Origin: Gammaproteobacteria bacterium
GTDB taxonomy: Bacteria; Pseudomonadota; Gammaproteobacteria; Poriferisulfidales; GCA-002705445
Direction of reading: 5' to 3'
Assembly (NCBI GenBank): GCA_029268385.1
Contig: JAQWPG010000006.1
Span: forward strand, 58,804 to 122,803
DNA: 64,000 nucleotides
Part shown: positions 42,555-52,394 of the stretch, one piece after another
Position numbering within the stretch: position 1 is the first letter of the stretch
Layout: every line of letters begins with the position of its first letter
Position numbers and translations under genes: made by a program
Notes under the pieces: generated by a model
The model's input: the letters and a program-made list of their open reading frames with translations, nothing else
What the model was told of the DNA's origin: nothing
Database searches by the model: none

Positions 42555-44000
42555 TTATTTTTTCCAAAAATCAGGTATAAATATTACTAATAAAGTAAAT
42601 ATCTCAAGCCTACCAACAACCATGCTAAAAGATAAAATCCACTTATTAACATCAGATATACTTGCGTAATTATAAAGGACTTCGCCTTGCCCAGGACCAA
42701 GGTTATTTATTGTGGCAGCAACAGCCGAGAATGATGTTAAAAAGTCCAAACCAGATAGCATCAGCAACAGTAAAACAGTCAAGAATACAAAAACATAAAT
42801 CGCAAAAAACCCCCAAATAGTCTCCAATGTTCTTTCATTAATTGCTGTATTCCCAACTTTTACTTTAATTTTTGAATTTGGATGGATCAATCTTACTAAT
42901 TCCCTGTATCCTTGTTTTAATAAAAGCATTACTCTTATAACCTTCATGCCCCCTGCGGTTGAGCCAGCACAACCACCAATAAAACTAAAAAGTATTAATA
43001 ACAAAGGAAGAAATCCTACATAATTAAAATAATTCGAGTTAGTGAAGCCAGTAGTTGTAGATATTGATACCGCATAAAATATATTTCTGATTATTTCTTT
43101 AACATTCATGTCTTCTGAAATATTAGAAACGTACAATATAGTTAATAATGAAATGAGAAATATTAGGAAAATAAAAAAATAAGCTTCATTATCATTTTTA
43201 TACCCTGATAAACTTTTATTCTTAAAAGCTAAATAATGCAAACTAAAATTTAAGCAGGCAGCAATCATAAAAAATATTGCTACTAACTCGATCCAATGAT
43301 TATCATAATAACCAAAACTTTCATTATGAATAGAAAACCCACCTATAGCTATTGTAGAGAAACTATGGCATATAGAATCAAAGATTGGCATGCCTGCGAT
43401 ATAGTAACTTGCCCCACAAACAATTGTCATTGTTAAATATACTATCCAAAGCCATTTAGCGGTTTCAGTTATTCTTGGAGTAATTTTATTTTTTATAGGT
43501 CCAGCAACTTCAGCTTTATAAAGTTGCATTCCCCCAACACCTAGCATTGGTAAAACTGCGACTGCTAAAACTATTATGCCAAGACCGCCAAGCCATTGTA
43601 AATATTGTCTATAAAACAATATTGATTTTGGAAGGTCATCAATATTGTTTAATATAGTGGCACCAGTTGTTGTTAACCCGGAGATTGATTCAAATATCGC
43701 ATCTGTAATTGAAATACTCAGAGATTCACTTAGTACCATTGGCAATGAAGCAAAGGTGCTTAATACAAACCAAAACAATACTACTATTATAAAACCGTCT
43801 CTTAATTTTAAATCAGTTTTAGCTTGCATGGCAGGAAGCCAAAGCAAAAGTCCAGAAACAAAAATTAATATTAGAGCATAAAAGAAAGACCATGTTTCCC
43901 CATCTGAATATATAATACTTACCACAATAGGAGGGATTATCGCCAAACTAAACAGCATTAAAAGTAAGCCAAGTATTCTTATTACAGATTTAATTTGCAT
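42555..44000 (-). CDS. trkH: Trk potassium uptake membrane subunit
   Basis: 481 aa, multiple membrane helices with the four pore-loop repeats of the TrkH/KtrB family (SGLTTTGATI, IGGFSIHN, STTTGFTNS, NNLGPGQ; selectivity-filter glycines visible). Partner TrkA is encoded immediately upstream. Confidence 0.97.
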   Translation of the reverse strand: MQIKSVIRILGLLLMLFSLAIIPPIVVSIIYSDGETWSFFYALILIFVSGLLLWLPAMQAKTDLKLRDGFIIVVLFWFVLSTFASLPMVLSESLSISITDAIFESISGLTTTGATILNNIDDLPKSILFYRQYLQWLGGLGIIVLAVAVLPMLGVGGMQLYKAEVAGPIKNKITPRITETAKWLWIVYLTMTIVCGASYYIAGMPIFDSICHSFSTIAIGGFSIHNESFGYYDNHWIELVAIFFMIAACLNFSLHYLAFKNKSLSGYKNDNEAYFFIFLIFLISLLTILYVSNISEDMNVKEIIRNIFYAVSISTTTGFTNSNYFNYVGFLPLLLILFSFIGGCAGSTAGGMKVIRVMLLLKQGYRELVRLIHPNSKIKVKVGNTAINERTLETIWGFFAIYVFVFLTVLLLLMLSGLDFLTSFSAVAATINNLGPGQGEVLYNYASISDVNKWILSFSMVVGRLEIFTLLVIFIPDFWKK

Positions 44001-44005
44001 TATTT

Positions 44006-45349
44006 TTACTCAAATAGATCTTCAATTTGTTTAACATCTTTTTTACTAACTAAACATACCAACCTATCATTTTGTTCTAATAAAATATTGGATGTATTAA
44101 ATATAAAGTCATTATTTCTTATGATGCAACATAGAATTGTATTATTCGGAATATTTATTTGTTCAATATTTTTCCCGAGAATCTTTGAATCTAAATTATC
44201 TCTTACTTCTATCTCAAGAAGCTCGACAAATCCATGCATTATGGAGTGAGCTTTTAAGATACTTCCTTTTCTGATGTGGGTTAAAAGAGCCCCCATTGTT
44301 AAATCTTCAGGGGATATAGTTATGTCAATTTCCTGTTTTTCCACCAAATCGGAGTAACTTGACTTATTAATAATTGACATTACAGTTTTTGAACCGAGTT
44401 TTTTTGCTAACATAGCAGAAAGTATGTTTGCTTCATCATCATTTGTAAGAGCGCAAAAAATATCCATATGCTCAATATTTTCTTCCAGTAAAATATCTTC
44501 GTTTGATGAGTCTGCATTAATTATAGTTACGTCATCTAATACTTCAGATAAATATTCAGCTCTATCTTCATTTGCCTCAATCACTTTTACTTGAAAATTA
44601 CTACTCATACTTTCAGATAAATGTTTGCCAATATTTCCTCCGCCTGCAATCATAATTCTTTTATTATGCTTCACATTATTAAAAATTTTTGCCATGTCTA
44701 TTATATTTTCTTTTTTACATATAAATAATAATTCGTCTCCGTCTTCCAACAAATCATTATCTTCAATAGAAAATAATTTATCATCTCTAATAAAAGCACA
44801 TATTTTTGCATTAAATTTTTCACAAGCAGATTGATAATAATTGATTGAATTTTCAAGATTATCTTTTGCTTTATATATTATATTTACAAAGGAATTTTCT
44901 TCGTTAGAAAAATTAAATATTTGATGAGCGCCTTGATTTGAAATTAAATTTTTAATGTAATTTGATGCTATTAGATCTGGACTAATTGTAAAATCAATAG
45001 GAGTTGACTCATCTGCGAATAAATTTTCATAATTCAAATACTCCAAATCTCTTATTCTAGCAATTTTTTTTTCTACACCAAAGACCGTGTAAGCAACTTG
45101 GCAAGCAATCATATTTGTTTCGTCACTTTTTGAGACTGCGACGATCATATCAGCTTTATGAGCTCCTGCAGCTTCAAGTATTCTTGGGTGCGCGCCATTT
45201 CCATGAATAGTTTGAAGATCAACCTTATCAGCAATACCTTCTAAGAGATCAGAGCTTTTATCAATTAGCGTGACATCATTACCTTCTTTAACTAAATTTA
45301 TAGATAATGAGCTCCCAACTTGACCTGCACCTACGATAATAATTTTCAT
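44006..45349 (-). CDS. trkA: Trk potassium uptake NAD-binding subunit
   Basis: 447 aa peripheral regulator that gates TrkH. Duplicated RCK layout: IVGAGQVGSSLSINL and MIAGGGNIGKHLSES Rossmann motifs, each followed by a TrkA-C domain. 5 nt upstream of trkH, so an operon encodes the whole transporter. Confidence 0.97.
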   Translation of the reverse strand: MKIIIVGAGQVGSSLSINLVKEGNDVTLIDKSSDLLEGIADKVDLQTIHGNGAHPRILEAAGAHKADMIVAVSKSDETNMIACQVAYTVFGVEKKIARIRDLEYLNYENLFADESTPIDFTISPDLIASNYIKNLISNQGAHQIFNFSNEENSFVNIIYKAKDNLENSINYYQSACEKFNAKICAFIRDDKLFSIEDNDLLEDGDELLFICKKENIIDMAKIFNNVKHNKRIMIAGGGNIGKHLSESMSSNFQVKVIEANEDRAEYLSEVLDDVTIINADSSNEDILLEENIEHMDIFCALTNDDEANILSAMLAKKLGSKTVMSIINKSSYSDLVEKQEIDITISPEDLTMGALLTHIRKGSILKAHSIMHGFVELLEIEVRDNLDSKILGKNIEQINIPNNTILCCIIRNNDFIFNTSNILLEQNDRLVCLVSKKDVKQIEDLFE

Positions 45350-45398
45350 AATAGTTGTGTATTATAGAATAAAATTAATAGATATAATAAATATTTGT

Positions 45399-46331
45399 TT
45401 ATTCAAACTTTTTACCTTTTAGGTCAGTTGCATTAATGAAATCTGCAGCACTTACTGCTTTTGAGTTATCTTTTTGTAGCTTTTTAATTATTAATAATCC
45501 ATTTTTTGTAAAAACTTCAATAAAATTATTTTTTGTAGATTTAATACTACCTGGGATTCCATTAATATCTAGTTCCTTAAAATCGCTTTCATGAATTCTT
45601 ATTCTTTCACCTGATAATTTTGTTTCTGCTACAGGCCAAGTATTAAAAGCCATAATTTTCTTATGAATTTTTTCTGCATTATTTTCCCAATCAATTATTG
45701 CTTCAACTTTTTTTATTTTTTTTGCGTATGTAACCAAATTTTCATCTTGAGGGTGAAGCATGAAATTATCCTCCAAAATAGAATCAAGAGTTAACAATAA
45801 ACTATCCACTCCAATTTTGATAAATTTCTCGTGCATGCTTAATGATGAATCGTTATTAGTAATCTGTACTGGCTCTTGATAAATAATGTCTCCGGCATCT
45901 AGCTTCTCCACCATTTTCATTATGGTAATACCAGATAGTTTATCTCCAGCCTCTATAGATCTTTGAATAGGAGCCGCTCCCCGCCATCTTGGAAGTAATG
46001 AGGGATGAACATTTATGCATCCGAAGCGGGGTATAGACATAAATTCTTTTGGTAGAATTAAACCATAAGCAACTACGACTACAATATCGGGTTTAAAATC
46101 TTCAAGAGCATCAGTTTCTTTCATAGTAATTTTTTCTGGTTGCCTAATATTAATATTATTAACTTCAGCAGTATCTCTAACAGGACTATGGGTAAATTTT
46201 AATCCTCTTCCGGATCTTTTGCTGGGCTGGGTGAAAACACAGACAACCTCGTGTTTGGATTTTATAAGAGAAGATAAATAGCTTTCTGCAAACTTTGGTG
46301 TTCCAGCAAACACAATTCTTAGTTTATTCAT
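45399..46331 (-). CDS. fmt: Methionyl-tRNA formyltransferase
   Basis: 310 aa. Formylates initiator Met-tRNA. N-terminal FAGTPKFAESYL, the catalytic signature (NVHPSLLPRWRGAAPIQRSI) and a C-terminal tRNA-binding domain. 13 nt downstream of def. Confidence 0.97.
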   Translation of the reverse strand: MNKLRIVFAGTPKFAESYLSSLIKSKHEVVCVFTQPSKRSGRGLKFTHSPVRDTAEVNNINIRQPEKITMKETDALEDFKPDIVVVVAYGLILPKEFMSIPRFGCINVHPSLLPRWRGAAPIQRSIEAGDKLSGITIMKMVEKLDAGDIIYQEPVQITNNDSSLSMHEKFIKIGVDSLLLTLDSILEDNFMLHPQDENLVTYAKKIKKVEAIIDWENNAEKIHKKIMAFNTWPVAETKLSGERIRIHESDFKELDINGIPGSIKSTKNNFIEVFTKNGLLIIKKLQKDNSKAVSAADFINATDLKGKKFE

Positions 46332-46344
46332 AATTTTTTAAATA

Positions 46345-46893
46345 TTATGTTGCTGATTTATAATTAGGGGCGCTTGCTCTTGAAGCTAAAGCACCTTCTT
46401 TTTTTAATTTAGTTATTTTTTTCTCTATTCTGCTTTTTTTTAACTTTGATATATGATCAACAAATAGTTTACCATTAAGATGGTCTATTTCGTGTTGGAT
46501 ACATGTAGATAAAAGACCATTAGCTTCAAACTCAAATAAATCCCCATCAAGATTTAATGATGATACTTTTATATTTTTAGGCCTTGAAACTGTTTCATAA
46601 AACCCAGGTACTGACAAACACCCTTCTTCCATTTCATCATTATCTTCTGAAAGAAATAATATTTCTGGATTTATTAGGAAAATTTTTTCATCCTTTTTCT
46701 CTGAGACATCAATCACAATAATTCTCTTATGAATATTTACTTGTGTAGCGGCTAAGCCAATGCCTTTTTCTTCATACATGGTAAAAAACATTTGTTCAAT
46801 AATATCTTTTACGCCCTGATCAACTTTTTTTATTGGCTCTGCTACCTTCCTAAGTCTTTTATCTGGAAAATGCAGTACTTCTAATTTATTCAT
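46345..46893 (-). CDS. def: Peptide deformylase
   Basis: 182 aa from the ATG at 46893 (MNKLEVLHFPDKRLRKVAEP), which matches the family N-terminus; a start five codons upstream is possible. Removes formyl from nascent peptides. All three motifs are present: GIGLAATQV, EGCLSVPG (metal Cys), QHEIDHLNG (metal His residues and catalytic Glu). Paired with fmt as usual; the dprA gene that often follows in this neighbourhood is absent. Confidence 0.97.
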   Translation of the reverse strand: MNKLEVLHFPDKRLRKVAEPIKKVDQGVKDIIEQMFFTMYEEKGIGLAATQVNIHKRIIVIDVSEKKDEKIFLINPEILFLSEDNDEMEEGCLSVPGFYETVSRPKNIKVSSLNLDGDLFEFEANGLLSTCIQHEIDHLNGKLFVDHISKLKKSRIEKKITKLKKEGALASRASAPNYKSAT

Positions 46894-46955
46894 TATTCTG
46901 TTGTACATTGTTAATAATTCTTATAATTATACTATTCTCTATATAATTGTGTAGA

Positions 46956-46975
46956 AATTAAGAAATTTCTTAATT
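46956..46975. repeat. Perfect 20-bp palindrome in the def-smg divergent gap
   Basis: AATTAAGAAATTTCTTAATT reads identically on both strands. It sits in the 203-nt gap between the divergent def-fmt and smg-topA units, near TATAAT-like sequences (for example at 46922-46927). A dimeric regulator site is a reasonable guess; nothing identifies the protein. Confidence 0.6.
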
Positions 46976-47096
46976 CTTAGCCACAACTACTTTTGACTAA
47001 ATACAAACAATGTATTAATGTTGAAAAATATGACGTTATTTTAATGAGATAAAATTTATTTTTTTAATATAAATCAAACACTTAAGGATAAGCCCT

Positions 47097-47573
47097 ATGA
47101 AAGAAACCATTTTAGATGTATTAATGTACATGTTTCAAAGCTATGTAGAGGACAATGAGGAAGTGGAGCTAGACAAGGAATCTTTACATAAAAACCTCGC
47201 CGAAGCAGGATTTGCCGATCAAAATATTGAGAAAGCATTTGAATGGTTAGAGGGTCTTCCTGGGGTAGATGATAGTACTTTATTAAATAAGCCAACAAAA
47301 AATAGCTTTAGACTTTTTAGTGACGCTGAGCACAGAAAAATTGGAGAAGAAGGTTTGAGTTTTTTAATGTTCTTGGAAAGATTAGGAATCTTCCATGGAG
47401 AAATTAGAGAACATGTAATTGATAGAATAATGGCATTAGATACTCAAAGCGTAGATTTGAGTCAAATCAGGTGGGTAGTACTGATGATATTATTCAACAC
47501 ACCTGGAAATGAAAGTAATTATACATGGCTACAAAATCTAAATTCAGATAAGGCATTACCTTACATACATTAA
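47097..47573 (+). CDS. smg: Smg/DUF494 family protein
   Basis: 158 aa. MKETILDVLMYMFQSYVEDN and the ...QIRWVVLMILFNTPGNE segment are typical of Smg, a small protein of unknown biochemical role conserved between dprA and topA in gammaproteobacteria. A Shine-Dalgarno-like AAGGA lies ~11 nt upstream. First gene of the rightward unit smg-topA-tsaC-hemF. Confidence 0.95.
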   Translation: MKETILDVLMYMFQSYVEDNEEVELDKESLHKNLAEAGFADQNIEKAFEWLEGLPGVDDSTLLNKPTKNSFRLFSDAEHRKIGEEGLSFLMFLERLGIFHGEIREHVIDRIMALDTQSVDLSQIRWVVLMILFNTPGNESNYTWLQNLNSDKALPYIH

Positions 47574-47608
47574 TTAAATTCAAAAGATATATGAGAGATG
47601 TTTAAATT

Positions 47609-50062
47609 ATGAGTGAGAATTTAGTAATTGTTGAGTCTCCAGCAAAATCAAAAACTATTGAAAAATACCTAGGTCAAAATTACCGGGTAATTTCTACGGT
47701 TGGTCATTTGAGAAACCTACCATCAAAAAAAGGCATTGATGTAGATAATAACTATCAAATGAATTATGAGCTCATCGATAGAGATCATAACAAGCCTCAA
47801 CAAATAATTCGCGATATTAAGAGCGCTTTAAAAACCGCAAAAAAACTTTATCTAGCAACTGATCAGGATAGAGAAGGTGAAGTCATAGCATGGCATCTAA
47901 TTGATATATTAGAGAAAGAGAACTCTTTATCTGGAATAGAAATTGTTCGAATAGTGTTTAATGAAATTACTAAAAAAGCAATTTTAGAATCCATAGCAAA
48001 TCCAAGAGAATTATCTTATGACTTAATAAATGCGCAATTTGCGAGAAGGTCAATTGATTATCTATTTGGTATGGGAATCTCACCTCTTCTTTGGGGTATA
48101 GGAATAAGAAAAGGGTCTGCTGGCAGGGTTCAAAGCCCAGCATTAAAAATGATAGTTGAAAGAGAAGAAGCTATTAGAAAATTTATCCCACAAGAATATT
48201 GGACACTAAATGCGAATTTTTTTAAAGATGAAAAACCTTTTGATGGTTTTTTGCATAGCAACAATAATAAGAAATTAGCAAAGTTTGATATCGATAATGA
48301 AAAAGATGCTCATAGAATAAAAGCAGAAATAATAAATTCTTCAGATAATGGTTTTGATGTTTTAAAAGTTGTAAAGAAAGAAAGAAAAAGGCAGCCAGCA
48401 AAGCCCTTTATCACATCTACACTTCAACAAGAAGCATCAAGGAAATTAAGATTTGCCGCGAGAAGAACCATGGGTATCGCTCAAGAGTTATATACAGGAA
48501 TAGATTTAGGTGAGGGCCCGATTGGATTAATAACTTACATGAGAACAGACTCAATTAACCTTGCTCAGGAAGCTATAGAAGAAATGAGACAAATCATTCC
48601 TAAGCTTTTTGGTGATAAGTCTTTGCCTGAGATGGTAAGAATATACGCTAACACATCAAAAAATGCTCAGGAAGCTCATGAAGCTATTAGACCAACCTCA
48701 TTTGCAAGAACTCCTGATGATGTCAAAAAGTACTTAAATAAAGATCAGTTTGATCTTTACTCTTTAATTTGGAAGAGAACTATTGCGTCTCAAATGAATG
48801 ATGCGATATTAGATTCGGTTTCAATTGATTTGGGTATTAGTGAAAAAATTTTTAGGGCAACTGGACAATCTATTAAATATACAGGATTTATGCAGGTTTA
48901 TTTGGAAGGGACAGATGAAGAGGATACTGATTCAGAGTCAAAAATACTACCATCAATGAATGAAGGTGATAAAGTTAAGCTAGAAAATTTAGAGGCGATC
49001 CAACATTTTACTCAACCTCCAGGTAGATATACAGAAGCTAGTTTAATAAAAAATCTAGAGAAGGAAGGTATCGGAAGACCGTCAACATACGCTGCGATTA
49101 TAGAAACACTTAGGTTTAAAGAATACGTAGAGATAGAAAATAGAACTCTAACGCCAACAGGGAAAGGTGCTTCTGCTTGCGCTTTCTTAGATAAGAATTT
49201 TAATGATTTTATTAAATATAGTTATACAGCTGAACTTGAAGAAACTTTAGATAAAATTGCTAGAGGGGAAGTTGAATGGGTACCAACAACCGATTCGTTT
49301 TATAGATACTTAACTAAAATGGTTGGGGAGACCGAAAAGCTATCACCAGAAGAAAGAAAGCAGGAACGAGTTTTAGGCTTGGATCCAAAAAGTGGACGAA
49401 CAGTAAGCGTAAGACACGGTCCCTTTGGACCACATGCAATGATTGGTACAAAAGATGATCCAAAAGAAGCTGGAAAACCAAAGAGTGCGTCGTTAAAAAA
49501 AGGACAAGATATAGCATCAATAACATTAGAAGAAGCATTAGATCTTTTTGTGATACCTAGATTATTAGGAGAAACCCCTGATGGTGAACATATAACTGCT
49601 TGTTTGGGTAGATTTGGGCCATATTTAAATTATGGTGAAAAGAAAAACTTATCATTAAAAGGTTTGGAAGAAAAAGGCCAAGAACCTTATGACCCTTATA
49701 CAATAACATTTGAGCAAGCACTTCCCCTAGTTGAACAAAAAAAGATAATTGAGGCCAATAAAGTAATACAAGATTTTGAAGAGAATGATATTCAGGTTCT
49801 AAATGGAAGATGGGGACCGTATGTGACTGATGGTAATAAAAATGTAAAGGTTCCAAAAGACCAAGATCCCAAAGAACTGTCGCTCGCTGAATGTCAAGAA
49901 ATGATAGAGAATGCTCCAGAAAAGCGTGGAAGATTTGGTTCAAAAAAGAAAGTAGTAAAAAAGAAAACTACAAAAAAGAAAGTAGTAAAAAAGAAAGCTA
50001 CAAAAAAGAAAATAAAAACTAAAAAGAAAGAAGTAAAAAATCCTACTGCCAAAGAATCTTAA
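47609..50062 (+). CDS. topA: DNA topoisomerase I
   Basis: 817 aa type IA enzyme relaxing negative supercoils. Toprim domain (LVIVESPAKSKTIEKYLG, TDQDREGEVIAWHL), catalytic tyrosine in LITYMRTDSINLA, then C-terminal glycine-rich repeats (GPFGPHAMIG, GRFGPYLNYG, GRWGPYVTDG), ending in a long Lys-rich tail with KKKVVKKKT-type repeats. Only three Cys occur in the C-terminal third and none form CxxC pairs, so the zinc ribbons of E. coli TopA are missing; this layout is more like alphaproteobacterial or mycobacterial TopA. Confidence 0.97.
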   Translation: MSENLVIVESPAKSKTIEKYLGQNYRVISTVGHLRNLPSKKGIDVDNNYQMNYELIDRDHNKPQQIIRDIKSALKTAKKLYLATDQDREGEVIAWHLIDILEKENSLSGIEIVRIVFNEITKKAILESIANPRELSYDLINAQFARRSIDYLFGMGISPLLWGIGIRKGSAGRVQSPALKMIVEREEAIRKFIPQEYWTLNANFFKDEKPFDGFLHSNNNKKLAKFDIDNEKDAHRIKAEIINSSDNGFDVLKVVKKERKRQPAKPFITSTLQQEASRKLRFAARRTMGIAQELYTGIDLGEGPIGLITYMRTDSINLAQEAIEEMRQIIPKLFGDKSLPEMVRIYANTSKNAQEAHEAIRPTSFARTPDDVKKYLNKDQFDLYSLIWKRTIASQMNDAILDSVSIDLGISEKIFRATGQSIKYTGFMQVYLEGTDEEDTDSESKILPSMNEGDKVKLENLEAIQHFTQPPGRYTEASLIKNLEKEGIGRPSTYAAIIETLRFKEYVEIENRTLTPTGKGASACAFLDKNFNDFIKYSYTAELEETLDKIARGEVEWVPTTDSFYRYLTKMVGETEKLSPEERKQERVLGLDPKSGRTVSVRHGPFGPHAMIGTKDDPKEAGKPKSASLKKGQDIASITLEEALDLFVIPRLLGETPDGEHITACLGRFGPYLNYGEKKNLSLKGLEEKGQEPYDPYTITFEQALPLVEQKKIIEANKVIQDFEENDIQVLNGRWGPYVTDGNKNVKVPKDQDPKELSLAECQEMIENAPEKRGRFGSKKKVVKKKTTKKKVVKKKATKKKIKTKKKEVKNPTAKES

Positions 50063-50070
50063 ATAGCTTT

Positions 50071-50649
50071 ATGTCAAAAATTATAGATCTTAACAATGAA
50101 GAAAATCGCATAGAGTTTTCTAATGGTGTAATTAAAGGAGCTATATTTGCATATCCAACCGAAGCTGTTTTTGGTCTAGGTTGTGACATTAGAAATAAGG
50201 AATCAATTCTAAAAATATTAGATCTAAAAAAAAGAGATATTTCAAAGGGCTTAATCGTAATATCAGATAATTATGAAAAAGTAAGAAACTTAATAGACGA
50301 TGATTATTACAAACTTTTTGTAAATAATAACAGCGAATCAATCCCAACTACTTGGCTTTGTCCTTCTAGTAGAATAGTACTGCCTGAAATCACTGGTAAT
50401 AGTAGAAAAATAGCTATTAGAATAAGCAAACACAAAATTTCTTGCGAAATATGTAAATTATTAAATTTGCCAATTATATCAACTAGTGCAAATATAGCTG
50501 GAGACGACCCTATAATTAAATTTGAAAAAATAGATAATTATTTTGACAATAAAATTGATTATATAGTGCAAGGGGAAATTGGTGATAGCAATAAACCTTC
50601 AAGAATTATAGATCTGCTAACAAAAAAAGTTTTGAGGGAAGGAGGTTGA
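50071..50649 (+). CDS. tsaC: Threonylcarbamoyl-AMP synthase (short YrdC form)
   Basis: 192 aa Sua5/YrdC/YwlC domain only, no C-terminal Sua5 extension. Makes TC-AMP for the t6A37 tRNA modification. Recognisable segments: AYPTEAVFGLGCDI, LKKRDISKGLIVIS, PTTWLCPSS and PIISTSANIAGDD. Between topA and hemF, as in E. coli (topA region to yrdC). Confidence 0.94.
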   Translation: MSKIIDLNNEENRIEFSNGVIKGAIFAYPTEAVFGLGCDIRNKESILKILDLKKRDISKGLIVISDNYEKVRNLIDDDYYKLFVNNNSESIPTTWLCPSSRIVLPEITGNSRKIAIRISKHKISCEICKLLNLPIISTSANIAGDDPIIKFEKIDNYFDNKIDYIVQGEIGDSNKPSRIIDLLTKKVLREGG

Positions 50650-51564
50650 GTGCAGAAAATTAATAAAGATCAAGTAGTAGAAGTTAGAAATTTTTTATTA
50701 GAATTACAGAACAATATTATCTCTATGATATGTAGTTATGATAATTCTGAGTTTAATAAAGATAATTGGTCTCGCGATGAAGGCGGGGGTGGTATAACTT
50801 GTGTATTACAGAACGGAAATGTATTTGATAAGGTTGGAGTAAACTTTTCTGACATTTTTGGAGATCATCTGCCATCTGCAGCAACAAATCTTAGGCCAGA
50901 ATTACAAGGAAGAAACTTTCAGGCTATGGGTGTTTCAGTAGTTTGTCACCCAAAAAACCCAAATGTTCCAACAGCTCATTTAAATGTAAGACTATTTATA
51001 GCATACAGTGAGAATCTCCCACCAATTTGGTGGTTTGGTGGTGGATTTGATATGACCCCATATTATGGTTACGAAGAAGACGCAGTACATTGGCATCAAA
51101 CTGCTAAGGACCTATGCGCTCCTTATGGCGAAAAAATTTATAATCAATACAAAAAAAATTGTGATGATTACTTTTTTATAAAGCATAGAAATGAGCCTAG
51201 AGGCATCGGCGGAATTTTTTTTGATGATTTAAATATATGGGAATTTCAAAAATGTTTTAATTTTATTCAATCAGTAGGGAATGGATTTATTGATGCTTAT
51301 CAGCCTATTGTAGAAAAGCGTATACATGAGACATATACTGATACACAAAAAGATTTTCAAATTTTTCGAAGAGGTAGATATGTTGAATTTAATCTTGTAT
51401 ACGACAGAGGCACACTATTTGGTTTGCAGTCAAATGGAAGAACAGAATCAATTCTAATGTCAATGCCGCCATTGGTAAAGTGGGAGTATAAGCATAAAGT
51501 TGAAGAGGGTAGTGCAGAGGAAAAATTATATAGTAACTTTCTAGTAGCTAAAAAATGGGTTTAA
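50650..51564 (+). CDS. hemF: Oxygen-dependent coproporphyrinogen III oxidase
   Basis: 304 aa. Converts coproporphyrinogen III to protoporphyrinogen IX using O2. The start is GTG at 50650, directly after the tsaC stop (TGAGTG), with a strong AAGGAGG upstream. Family motifs: [53 protein letters not shown]. Presence implies aerobic haem synthesis; hemB lies 2 kb away. Confidence 0.97.
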   Translation: MQKINKDQVVEVRNFLLELQNNIISMICSYDNSEFNKDNWSRDEGGGGITCVLQNGNVFDKVGVNFSDIFGDHLPSAATNLRPELQGRNFQAMGVSVVCHPKNPNVPTAHLNVRLFIAYSENLPPIWWFGGGFDMTPYYGYEEDAVHWHQTAKDLCAPYGEKIYNQYKKNCDDYFFIKHRNEPRGIGGIFFDDLNIWEFQKCFNFIQSVGNGFIDAYQPIVEKRIHETYTDTQKDFQIFRRGRYVEFNLVYDRGTLFGLQSNGRTESILMSMPPLVKWEYKHKVEEGSAEEKLYSNFLVAKKWV

Positions 51565-52365
51565 TTATTTACTAGAATTTGGGAAAAACAATTGTTGCCC
51601 CATTATTTTATATTTAGAAATTAACTTTTGTCCTTCGTCACTAATAAGCCAATTTGATAAATTATTTGCTAGCTCATATTTTACATGAGGATGTTTCTCT
51701 GGATTTATAACAATAACACTATACTGGTTATGTAACGGAGGTACTCCTGAAAATAAAACTCCTAAATCTTGTTTATTATTAAAACTTAACCATGTTCCGC
51801 GATCGGTAATGGTATATGCATCCATACTGGCAGCCATATTAAGGGTAGCTCCCATACCTCTACCTGCATCTATATAGTATTTTTGATCGAGTTTACTTGT
51901 TTCAATTTGTGCACTTTTCCATAACGAGACCTCTTTTTTATGAGTACCACTATTATCCCCTCTAGTTAAAAAAGGAAGATTTTTAATTTTTATAGTATTA
52001 AAAACATCTTTTATACTATTTTTTGCTTTTAGGTTTTCTGGATCACTTTTTGGTCCAATAATAATAAAGTCATTATACATAAATTCTTTTCTTTCTACGC
52101 CATAACCTTTTAATATAAAATCTTTCTCATCTTCTTCTGAATGAACTATTAATAAATCGCCATCGCCATTTTTTGCATTTTTAATAGCTTGCCCAGTTCC
52201 TACAGCAACAACTCTAACGTCAATACCAGTTTTTTTTTCGTAAATTGGAAGTAAGAAATCGTAGAGCCCAGAGTCAGATGTCGAAGTTGTAGATTGCACT
52301 ACTAGAAATTCTGAGGCATTAGTAAAGTTTGAAATTGCGAATAAAAATATAATTTTTTTTAACAT
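51565..52365 (-). CDS. TupA-like tungstate-binding periplasmic protein
   Basis: 266 aa. Signal peptide (MLKKIIFLFAISNFTNA), then VVQSTTSTSDSGLYDFLLP, the oxyanion-binding TTSTxxSGL motif of TupA, IYEKKTGIDVRVVAVGTGQA, FLTRGDNSGTHKKE and a GRGMGATLNMAA loop. TupA captures tungstate (or molybdate) for an ABC importer; no TupB/TupC genes are adjacent, so it either works with a distant importer or has another anion. Downstream of a DUF4399 gene and dsbB on the same strand; converges on hemF with no gap. Confidence 0.87.
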   Translation of the reverse strand: MLKKIIFLFAISNFTNASEFLVVQSTTSTSDSGLYDFLLPIYEKKTGIDVRVVAVGTGQAIKNAKNGDGDLLIVHSEEDEKDFILKGYGVERKEFMYNDFIIIGPKSDPENLKAKNSIKDVFNTIKIKNLPFLTRGDNSGTHKKEVSLWKSAQIETSKLDQKYYIDAGRGMGATLNMAASMDAYTITDRGTWLSFNNKQDLGVLFSGVPPLHNQYSVIVINPEKHPHVKYELANNLSNWLISDEGQKLISKYKIMGQQLFFPNSSK

Positions 52366-52394
52366 AATTTAGCTGGTTTAGTTAAGTATTTAGA

